Of a stretch of 64,000 nt of DNA, positions 12,301 to 24,300 are shown piece after piece. The stretch lies in NCBI GenBank assembly GCA_020746105.1, contig CM036619.1:52684635-52748634 (forward strand), read 5' to 3'. Under the pieces are notes generated by a model. The model searched no databases, was not told where the DNA came from, and saw only the letters and a program-made list of their open reading frames with translations. Source of the stretch: Trogon surrucura. Taxonomy: Eukaryota; Chordata; Aves; Trogoniformes; Trogonidae. Position numbers and translations under genes: made by a program. Each line of letters begins with the position of its first letter. Position 1 is the first letter of the stretch.

Positions 12301-15300
12301 TCAACAGCACCCTCAGTTACAAATTATTTCATTGGCATCTACAACCTTCTGGATCCATTGGATAGTTTCTAGATGCTGCTTTTAGAAGTGCCTGCAAGAG
12401 TGGTAGCATCTGAAGAAAATAAACATAATTGTTTTTTGTTTACATACGTGTAAACTGGTAAGGATCCATCCAGCCATCTCCATTCATTTTCCTTCTCTGA
12501 ATCCGTTAGTCCAATCCAGAAGTTGCCTTTCCCCAAAACCTGCCTTTTTATCCATTGCTGTTGAAGAAAGATCTCAGTCCATAACAAACAAACACAACTG
12601 TCTTTGGGGCCAATAAGCTACTCTGGTTTCATGAACGTATTTGTTATCAGAATTGGAAGCACCAGAGGAATGTTCGTAAGCTGAAGATATGTTTCAGGAG
12701 TTGGCCTTGTGACCCCTTGCCCACATTAGAATCCATCACAGTGTTTGTATGTGAGGTAGAAAGAGCCAGGCATGAAAATAAGGTTGGCACAGCCAATGTT
12801 TCAGGGATACAAATTGAAAAAAACCCAAAGATTCAGCAGTTGTATCTTGACATCTCCACTACTATGTAGCCACCAAATAATTATGTTGAACAGTAGTAAA
12901 AGTATAGCTAGATTTATAGTTACGATAAAATAATTTTGGGTCACAGTAGTTTTAGGTTGCACGTATTAAATCAGACAATTAAAAATTAAATTATATTCAC
13001 CACTGCAAAAAAAACCCACTTTGGATAATAGGTAAGGCATAACGGACTCCATCTTTAAAGGTTCAAAACTTGTATAATTCTCACCAGCCTTTCTGGCTGC
13101 TCTGTGCCTACCACCTTCAGGGTCAGCACCAGCTCCATTTGCGCTGCCCTTCTGCACATGGAGAAGCTGCTGAGCAGGCAGAGGGTAGACAAAATGCTAT
13201 CTGGAGTCAAACACTGTGCCCACTTCACCATATGAACTCACAACGCTCTCAGCTTCCCACTTGCTTTGTGGCTTCTACATGTTAAATAACTTCAAACTTT
13301 CTCCTTGAAAACTAGAAAGAGAAGGTAATTACCTGCTCCTCTTTGTTGTCTATGATAACCAAGCGTGATGCCTTCTCTTCACAGAATAACTTTGCTTCTT
13401 CAAAAATTTCTCTTTCAACTGAAAAGTAGTAGCACTTTTCTGTATAGTTCTTCCAGTGAGGAGAACAACCTGTGACGTGAATTTTTTGTGTTAAGCCAGT
13501 TATTGGTAATTCCACAGGCCAGCAGTTAATTGATACATAGGGCCAAGAATAAGTGGAGGATCCCACACCCATCTACAGCACATTGCCACCTAAAGTACTT
13601 ACATACAGTTTGGGAATTTACTTATTAGGATCCTGACTCTGTGAAATCAAGGCTAAACTGTGTGGTCAAGGGGATCATTTATTACTCATACTACTGCTGC
13701 CTTTTCTGTAGCCAGAAATATTAACTTAAATCAGTTCCAGGTCATCAGAAAGAAGACCAACAGGTATGGCTTCACTTGATGGGGCTCTCTGTGATAAATC
13801 CCAGAGATTTAGTCTAAGGTAGCAGAGGTTATTTGAACCAGTATCTAAGTAGTGAGCACCCTCTGCGACATGTATTTGTTTCTCAGTAAAAGATGCACAG
13901 AGTATGTTGAGAGCTTACCATTAGCCTCGGGCACTGATGTAGGTTCGCTTTGTAGTGCCATTGGTGCCCCTGGACCTGGTGGCCCTGGTGGGCCAGGTGG
14001 ACCCTTTGGACCAGGCATCCCAGGGACTCCAGGTAGCCCAGGTAGTCCTCGAGGTCCTGGTACCCCTGGTTCTCCAACAGTTCCTTGCAGGCCTTGAAAT
14101 CCTGGTGGGCCTTGTGGCCCAGGTGGACCATCTTTGCCTTGTGGACCTGGTGGCCCTGGATCTCCGCTTGGTCCAGGCAGACCCGTCTTGCCAGGAGAAC
14201 CTCTCTGACCTTTGGAGCCAGGTGATCCTCTTGAACCTTTCCCTCCTTTTTCTCCTGGTGGTCCAGTTGGCCCAGGTGGGCCCTTCTCACCTGCAGGTCC
14301 TGGTGGTCCAGGCTCTCCTTTCTCTCCTTTTTGTCCTTTTAGGCCAGCAGGGCCAAGAGGACCTTGAGGGCCTCTGTCACCTTTAGGTCCCCTTGGACCA
14401 GGAGGGCCTGAAACAAGGTAAGCATGCAAAAGTGGGGATATGGACAGAAACCAAGACAAGAAGCCCACATGGGGACCTTGTTTAATACATCTCAGACTTG
14501 CAACACTGGATATTCAGCACATATCCATGAAATACAGGACACAGAAGAAAATAGTCTGATGCTCCTTGCCCTGTGAGCTGACAGTGATACCATGCCCCAG
14601 ACGACCAACTGAGGTGACAGTCCATGCAAGACACATGGTGTGCTGCTGATGTCCTGTGTCCTGATGCTCCTACTCCCTCATTCTGCTACACTTGCTTTTC
14701 CTTCTAGCCCTGTCTCTCCACTCTTAGACTACAGAACGCTTTCTCCTGCAATGACCCTGTTTGCTGCTAATGTCAATAATGGGTTGTCAAAAAGAGACAA
14801 AATGATGAATAGCAAGCAACAGGCCAGCTGTGGGAAAGACCACAGTAATAGTTGTTAACCAGTCTGCTATAACAGGAAAGAGAGCGATATCCACAGTAGG
14901 AAACGGCAATATTGTGACAGCAATAAACAACAAAATAATTTTGGATTCTGGTCATGGATGAGCAAACATCTTGCCAATAACTGCCCAACTCCCCCCACTG
15001 ATCTACATCCTTTAAACTCCTCCAGAGATAAATTCCAAAATTGGAGTAATTTTGGCCTGGCTGAAATGAGAAAGGTTCCTGACGTTTAATTTTGGCTCTA
15101 ATTCAACCTTAGTTTATCTGGAGCATTGTATTTATATTTGTGATTAGACTTTTAGGCCTGACTGATTCACATCAGGAGGCAAGTATGAGCGTTCTTTTCA
15201 TTTGGGATAATACTTGGCTGGGAGAAACCTCCTAAACTGGATGCTATTTATTTCTGGAGAAAATAAAATATCCCAAGATTAAAAACTAAGCAAAGTAGGA

Positions 15301-18300
15301 TGTTTTCTGGCAGAGTAACAACTGGCTTAAAGTGAAATAGCAACTTGTTTTTCAGTAAGGGTGGACCTTTCTGGGAATAGTCCAATGTATATTTTTTAGC
15401 CATTTCCTCCTTAGCAGGGATTGGTTATTTGAGGTTCCACACCTTCACTAGCTTATTTTAGAAACTAAATCAAAAGCAGATCCAGTCAGTCAGTCAGTCA
15501 GTCGGAATAAAATTTTGCTAAGTCAGAACTTTCTTTCATAACATCTCCATTCTAGCTACATAAAGAAGGCATACCAAAATTAGTAAGGAAAATTCAAGCT
15601 AAATTTACAGTTCCAAAGTTTAGGATTAGATAATGGAAAACCCTAGGACTCCATACCAGCATGCACTAACTTTCACAGAACTAAAGAAGTAATCAAGCAG
15701 GAATTCAGCATAGACCATTATTTGCATCATTAGGGAAGCTGCATACCTTGTAGGATAGTGAAGTTCTTGATGAGCTGGCCATGTTTGGAATCTACCAGCT
15801 TCATCTCTTCCATGATTACTGACAAATTGGCAACTTCAACATCTAACCTCGACCTCATCGAATCCTGTTGCATCTTGAGAGATGCAGAGTCTAAGCGAAT
15901 GTTGGCTAGTGTGCTGTTCATAAAAATCAGCTCATCCGAATGTTTACTCAAGGTGTCTGTACAAGTTGTCCTGACCTCATTGAGATTGCTAGTCAGTGTC
16001 CGTAGATGATGGGCAGTGTAGCTGATGTTGCTAATGATATTGACTATATCAGTTTCGAAGACCTGGAACCTCTCTTCTAGCTGGTTGAATTTGGCAGATG
16101 TTCTGTTTTCATATTCTTTATGTTGTTCCTGGAGATCCTTTAGATTTTGTTCATTGGCTTGGGCAACTGTGGTAATGTTCTCCATTTGCCCACTGAAGGA
16201 GCTGAGCTGATTATTCATGTCTTCAAGCGTATCATTGTTAGCTTTTGCCAATGCTGAGTTGTTGGCGGCCAAAGTCTGTAAATTTTGTACTTTCTCCTTA
16301 AGCCAGTCTGTGTCTTTCCGGGCTTGAAGGACAACTTGCTGCAGATTTTGGAAGTCATTCTTGATTCTTAGAATAGCCAGGCTTGTGTCTTCCATTGACT
16401 TCTGCAGGACACTGATAAGATTTCTTTGCTGTATTTGTGTCAGGTTTAAGTTGTTCAGGTTCATGATGACCACGTTATGAGAATGCACTTGGTTTTGCAA
16501 GTTTGTTTGGATATTACTTGTGTCTTGCTGAAGATTGTTGATATAGCCAGTATATGCCTGAAGAGTCTTATTAACACTGATGATCATGAAAGAGTTACTA
16601 TCTAAGGCACTTCTCATTTGGCTCTGTCTATCATCTAATACATTTCCAGACTCTTGCAGCTTCTCCAGTGTATCTTTGTTTCTGGTAGTTTTCTCTGCAA
16701 TATCATGAAGCTGCTGACGAAGAGCCAGAATGTCAGATCTGAAGCTAGACAGTTCAGTGTTAGTATTCATGGCTTTTTGTCCAGCCTGGTCATCTGTTAT
16801 GCAGGGGGAAAAAAAAAAAAAAAGAAGAAAGGCTTTAGGGTAAATTTTTTTAAAAAAAACACAGTATAAAAAAAGCACAGTGTATTTCAAGTACAGTGAG
16901 GTTGTCAAAATGTTCTGTGAGTGAAACTTCTATGCTATCTTTTCTAGAAAAAATAAAGCAAAGTTCTGCCACTAGATATGGAGAAAGTCAAAGAAGAATC
17001 AATGAAAGCCTTGTGTCTTGCTCAGGAGAACAAAATGGTGATCCTATTGTCATATGTGCGAAAAACTACTGTTAGAAACGGATGAGTCAAGCAGTCACGT
17101 AGTGCTGTATTCTGAATGAAAACTGAATGGTAAACAGAACTCAGAATATTAAAGAGGTATCAGTAAGTGTATGTTTTGAAATTATAGCTGTATTTTGCTG
17201 AAAGCTCAGAAGTAAATTTTAGCTGTTCACATTTTCTTCCTCCTTTTGTTGGCAGGTGGGTTATCTTCACTGTGATTTAGTAGATATATATAGTTCAATT
17301 TTTTAAAATCTCAGTTTTAGTTTAAAACAAGTTCTAATACCTATTCTGAAAACAATCTGAGTTAGAGACAAGAGCTTTGCCGGCAGGCTACTCCAGATAG
17401 GATGCATTTATTTTTTTCCTCTCTAACAAATTACTATTGTTTTTAATGACATTTATTTTGCTATTATTATTTTCTCATGTTCTGAGTCTGAGGAAGGCAA
17501 ATCATTTAATTTCTGAGGAACATCTCTGCTCTTGCTAACACTGACCTATGAAATACTTCTGGAAGCTTGTCTGAGTGTGATTAACCTTTTGAGGCTGCAC
17601 AGCTCATCAGCTAGGACATAGAAACCAAGGAAATAAGCAGTCAACACTCACTTGTAGGGAAGATTCCTTTTCTTGACCTCAATCACTTCCCTCTCCTACA
17701 CGAAGTCCATATACTTTTGTCCTTATCTAAGTGTAGCTATATTTATGAATTACAAAGACTGAAGTCCATCATTTCATACGACTAAAAGCGAGAGCAGGAT
17801 GGTTTTCGTAAACTACAGTGAATACAGCTGTGTATGGAGCTTTCTTCTGTGTGTTTGGACGAGTCGTGATGCGAACGTCAAATAGTGGCTTGTGAGACTT
17901 CAGTCTGAAGTTTTTAGAGAGTCTTTTGTGGAAGAACATCTTTCCGAGCACAGTTCCTTTCCCTACCACTTTTCTCACTCCAGGATCTACTCAGCTCTGA
18001 CTCTATGTTTACCTCTTAGTTATAGTTCATATTATATTGTTTTCCTCACACAGCTCTGACAACTGCCAGGTCCACATACAGCTAATCCCTGAAGGTTTGT
18101 CATTCTTTCACCACATGATGTTATCCTTCTGGCCATACAGCAGTTCTCTTACCTTTATGCCTCCCACACACATTGCCCCATAACTTTTTTAACTTCCTCC
18201 ATAGCAAGTCTACTTAAATGGGAACTGGTGATCCTGGGCATCTCATTGGCCATTCAGCAGTGTGTAAACATGTGTGGGTGTGAATGAATCAAAGGTGCTC

Positions 18301-21300
18301 CAAGTTGTGAAAATTTACTCAACACAGTATAACCCAAATATAACCCAGAAGGTTGCATGCACTTTAAGGTGTAACATTTACTTCTGTATATGTATCAGTA
18401 AAAGTACATGCCACTGAACTATCTCATGTCTTCGAAATAAATGCAGTGTGCACGTACTTCAGAATCCAGCTATTTTGTGAAGGGAAGAAGTTGTAAAAAT
18501 TTATCATCAAGCAAGCAAGTAATTTTCCCTAGAAAGACACATCTCAGTATATGGTTTATGAAGCTAAACAAAATTTATTTCAAGAAGCACATGCATGTAT
18601 ACATATATTAATATTTACATAAAATCTGATTATATAAACTATTAGTCTATTTATGTATAAATTGATAATAAACAGCTCTGCTTCTTTTCCACACAAGGAA
18701 GAAAGGTAGAAACGTACACTTAGTGAGTAGAATCCTTATCCATGATGTCTTTCCATATTCCTACAAACTGAGAACTGTGATAGCACTTGGGAGACCTGAA
18801 CTTACATCAGCCTTGTTTCTTATATTCCCTGAGATGACTAAGAAACATTTTGTGGAAGTAATCAACTTGCCTCAGAGATGAGTTTTGAGCACCCCTTAAA
18901 ATGGCCTTCAGTTTTGAATCTTAATTGCTCAAACAGCATCAAGGTCACTGGGTGACAGATTTTATACAGAGTCTCTTGTGCTGTGGAATAGCTTCTGCTA
19001 TTTTTTACATCTCTACCTCAGAGAAGACTGTCTCCTGAGGACAACCTTTAAGTTCTGTCTGTTTATCTTAAGAGTCTGTTTATTTTAGTATAAATGACTT
19101 CAGAGGGACCTTAGTGGGAACTGTAAATATTGAATATGCTTGAAAAGCTGTCTTAAGTAGAGCTGACCTTAACTGTTTTCAAGAGCTCTCCCAAGCACTT
19201 GAGAAATTGGAATAGAGTCCCATATCTTGTCACAGCCAGGGATTTTTCAGAAAAATTTCCTGCTGCTATCTGCCAGGAGAATACACCAAAGTCATAACAT
19301 AAAGGGGCTTTTCTTGTGTGTAGATTACCTAATTTCTTCAAATCACTCTCCACCTCGGTGAGCTTTTCGGTATATCTTCTGTGGGATGTTTCCAGGCCAC
19401 CTGTCACATTGTCCATTTTTTCTACAACTAGGGGAAAGAGAATGGTATGTTACAGAAAGAAGAAAAGTGAAATTATGAAAAAAAGTCTAGTACACAATAA
19501 AGCAAATTAAAAAATCCACTACATCAAACAACAACAACAACAACATCTTAAAATTGCCTTGCTTGCCAATACACTCTGCTGTTGCTCTGTGAAATGTTGG
19601 CAGGATAAGCTCTTATCTGCTGGTGGACCCAACATTCTTCCAGTTCTTCAGTCTGCCAACAGTCTCCAAGTATTTCTTTGCTCATGAGCAATCTCTCTCA
19701 TGAATGAGGAAATCCCTCTCTGTGGGTTTTCCTCATGGACGAGGTCCTTTTCTTTTAACAATATTTCCATGCTCCAAGCACAGTGCTGTGTGGCAAAGGC
19801 AGACTGATTGCTAAAGGGTCAGATGCATGAGGGAATACTTTCTTTTATTTTGCCATGAGCCTTTTCTCTTTTTAGAACATTTTTCCCCCTCTCGTGCCTT
19901 TTAATCACTAAAAATTGCTAGCCGGATAACAAACTTTGGATTGAGATAGCAGCTTGAAAATAAAATTACTAAATGTCTTGGGGATCGACTTCTAAACAGC
20001 TTGATAACGCTATGGATCACTCAAAATGGTGTTGAAATCATTCTGCCTCATTAAGAATGCAAGGATGGTCATGCAACAAGTGCAGACTTATGGCTGATGT
20101 GCTCTTTATTTTGTAATATCTGAGTAATTTTCTTGTCATTGAAACAATGTGATTATTTGACAGAATTGATATACAAATGTAAAAAGCAGAGTAACAAGTA
20201 AAGAGCCTGGGGTGGCTTCCAGTGGCAAAGAATGTGAAATGCTTGCATTAGAGGCAGCCTTCAGCTTCAACACCAAACTTGGTGTTAAACTGTCTTATAA
20301 CAACAAGAATGTTTTCATGCTTGAATGAAATCCAACACTGAAACTTGGGTTATAATATTCCCCTGAAGAGTCGAAACCAAATGAGAATAATAGAAATCTG
20401 ATCAATATGTAGTAGCCTGTACTGGCAGCGAGATGAGATTGGATGGAGTATAAAATACAACAACGTATGGCATTTGTATTGCTGAAAGTAAAATAAAGCC
20501 CAGCGTACACTGAAAAGACTGAAGCTGGTCTGTAGCTATGGACATTCTTTGCGGGAACACACTGAAAATTTGTTGTAGCAGGACTTTAATCAGAAGCTTT
20601 ACTGGTATTATTGACAATCAGCCATGGTGTGTGGGGAAGACTGTGACTAGACTGTGTCTGAAAGATCACTAATCAGCACTGTTAAAAGGTCATCCAGATC
20701 TCAGCAGCTTCCCTCCTACAGAAAGTAATGGCATTTAATTCTAGCATGTAAATGGATGATCCAGCAGCCCTGGATCAGGAAGGCTGACAGGACACTTGGC
20801 TGGAAAATGCTGGTTTAGAGAGGCTTTTCCAGCTTTCAAATACAAAAGGCATTGATTTTTGCCTATTTGGCACTGAACTGGAGATGATTTACCCAGATTA
20901 ACTGAAGTGAAGTGCAGAATTACCTGTATGAGACACACAATTTCCTATATTTTAATTCAGTTCCTCTCAAAGGGCGAGTTAGTCCTGTCGTGTGAAGTGT
21001 AGAGGAGAGAGGCCAGAGCCAAGTTCAAACCACCTGGCTCCAGCAGTAGAAACAGCAGAGTTGTCTGCAAACGTGAACTGAAGGCTTGGCTCAAGGATTC
21101 CCCGTGATGCAGTCTAAGCTGAATTTAGTCATCCCATAGACAAATCAATGCAGATATTTGCTTTATACAGGGGCAGGATCTTAGTCTCCATGGTCAAACA
21201 AATTGTGAGCCTGGGGGACTTGATCTCCTGCCCAAACTCCTTTCCCATGCAAGATGTAGCTTATTTACTTTCTTACTACTTGCAAGAGTAGATGAACTCT

Positions 21301-24300
21301 GGGAAGAATGAGTAGAGAGCCATGGCCAGAGTAGGTTTTGTTGCTCTTGCTGTCAAAAGGGACTATATGGACAGATGTCCTGTTATAGAATCATATAGAA
21401 TCATAGAAAGCGTTGGGCTGGAAAGAAGCTTTAAAGGTCATCTAGTTCAACCCCCCTGCAGTGAGCAGGGACATCTTGAACTAGATCAGGTTGCTCAAAG
21501 CCCCATCAGGCCTGACTTTGAATGCCTCCACCATGAGAATACTTATCCTTCCCTGGCAGTAGGTCCCATCACCATCTCTGGATCAGTGCTAGATGAGCAT
21601 GTGGAGCACTCCCAGGAGTAGGAGTAAACTTCTGGGGAGTGCCCAATGCTTGAAGAGCCATTTCCCATCCTCTCCAGAAAAAGGCAAAAGCAAAACAGCC
21701 AGACCAGCCATAGTATCTCTTATGAAGTCCACTCTGCTGTTCCCAACAGTCTGCTGCTCTCCAAAATGCAAAGTCTGTCTATGCTTTAAGCTCGCTTTTG
21801 GATAGCTTCACCTTAATTCTCAGCTTGGTCAGATCTCTCTACATTGTCACCTCACTTTCTGACAAGGTCACTGTGGAAAATGTGATAAAGACCATCCAAA
21901 AAAAAAAAAAAATTCAAGTAGTTGCTGCCCAGAACAGTGAGGACTGTCTGCATCTGAGTCACTGTTTTAGAAGCAGGAACAAAATGTGCCTTCTCACCAG
22001 GTTGTGTTTGCCCTAGGTAATGGCAGGCAAACTCAAGTCATGAAAGTCATGGAAAACAAGGACTGACCAGAGAGTGAGAACTATCAAAAATTCAAGCTGA
22101 GAGCACGCTAGCTTCCCTCACTGGAGTGAGTCACAGGAAGATCATTCACCTTCAATAGGTTAATCTGATGCTGACTGGTGCCAGAAAAAAATTAACTTTT
22201 TATTTTGCATTTAAGAAAGTGTGCATTAAAAATTGTAGATTGTTTTATTAATGTTTTTAACAATAATTTCATGTGTCTTCTCAAAGCCAAACTAGCAGTA
22301 AACAAGTAAATGTGTTATTCCTTCATGACTTTGATGTTTAATTCATGTTTTGATTTCAGGTTTCTTCAACCTACTATGGAATTTTTACCACCAGTTTGTA
22401 GGGTTTCTTCTACATTCAATTTGCCTCCCATTGAGTTGCTTTTTGGCCTGCCTTTTTTAATCCACTGATTAGTAGTTTTAACATTTTAAATCACAAAGGA
22501 TATCTAAATACCACATAGGAAATGAAAGTTTTAAAAGTAGTTTTGGGCTTTATAAACCTAAGTGTGGGAGGCAGATTTAATGGAAACTTAGCTAGGAGAC
22601 TGAAAGAATCCCTGATGCCAGCAAAATTCCTTCTTTCTTGCAATAAAAAAAAAAGACAAGCCAAACTCGGATGCAGAGAGGAGAATTGAAGAGCTCTATA
22701 AAATTTTACTTTGAATTTTGTTCTTCCTTTAAGACCCAATTCCTTGCCAACAATCAAAAATATTGCAATAATTCCTTTGAATATGTACCGTCTGCTGAGG
22801 TTTTGTCTAACTCATGTTTTCTCTGCAAATTAGCACTTAGGTACTGTGGAGATGAAGCTCTTAAGCTGTAGGTACAAAGGGTGAAATTAATGCCTGACAT
22901 ATGAGCATTTGGCATTACAGAAGGGATACCTTGGACTAAACAGGACTTTTTCTCTAGCATATGCCTCTTTCCCTTGGCATTAAGGTGAAGCAGTCACCAT
23001 GTTGGTGAGTGGTGGAGCAGTGGTCACCCAGATGTCTTACAGTTTGTGAGCAAAGTGTGCATTATCCACCTCCCTATAATCTTTTTCCCATCTTTTTGTG
23101 TGAGAGAAAATTCTTTTGTCCTCTCCTTGTATAGATGTGGCTTGGTACTGCTATGACAGGAAGACTAGTCCCCAGTCAGGCATCAGTGACTCTGTACAAG
23201 AAAGAGGTGTAGAAATGAGTGTAGCAAAGATGGGGCCTCAAGACGAGAGCAAAGCCTGCGGAAAACATGGCACTACAGGTCTCCATGGAGAAAGAAGCTT
23301 GAACACTGTGTTTTGAAATGAGGAGGAGAATCTTCCTCTTCCAAAGAGATCTTTTGGACAGTTTCCTTATTGCTATTGTTTCCTACGCACAAACACGAAG
23401 AAATGTTTGCCAAAGCAAGAAATAGAGCAGTGGTCCTTCCAACTTGATACACTGTTTCTGATGCCAAGTCTGAGTCTTCTGGTGAGCCCCAGACCTGACA
23501 GCCTTGTATAAAAGTCTCTTGAGGAAAATTCAGCTAAATCCCAGGTGCTTAATGGCTGGGTTATTGCCCGAAAGAATCCTGTCTTCATCTGCTGTAAGAA
23601 GATCTCTGCAGATTCATATCTGCAAAAGGCCTAAATTTGCCCTCCCCTAGGCCACATAAGCAAATGATCTTATCTTTATAGATCAAGAAAAAGTTTTTGA
23701 ATCCTGGGAAGTTGTTGTTTTTTTTTTTTTCCTTAGAATTTGACTTCCATAGACCAGTTACACATTCTTAAGGAGAATGCCTGACCACTTATATATGTAC
23801 TGCATTTCTTTACATTTGATTTTAATTTGCCACATTCAGTCTGCTTCATCATGAAAATGGAATACCTACGTTTCTCTATCTGTCTTTCACATTCTCTCAT
23901 CTCTGTGACTAAATTTTCCATCTAAACCAAGGAGTTTTAATTTTCTTTCCACTCCAAACTCTACCAAATCCTCTTTCTATTTCTATAATTTCCTCTTCTT
24001 TCGCTGGCAAAGGCCCAGAGGTGATGTCAGCTCTGCTACGAGTGCAGATGTTGGCAGCACAGGATACAGTGCATGCTAATCCCATGAATATTTACCCAGC
24101 TTCTTGGAGGGGTTTTGAAGCCACTCTCAGAGCCATGCTCAAGCAGCTAGCTTCAAGCTAGCGCGGTTTTCTCTGCAATATGCTGCTATGTCTTGTTATA
24201 ATATTCACAATGATGTTATTCACTTTCTTCTTCTTACCATAAACTCATATCTTATTTATTTATTACAGCTGTGACTGCACAACAAACAATTACATTGGAA

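Noticed and set aside
13955-14386. 143-codon plus-strand open frame (and 135-codon second minus frame) over the collagen exon
   Set aside because: By-products of the Gly-X-Y codon periodicity; the third frame with perfect triplets and correct splice phases is the real one.
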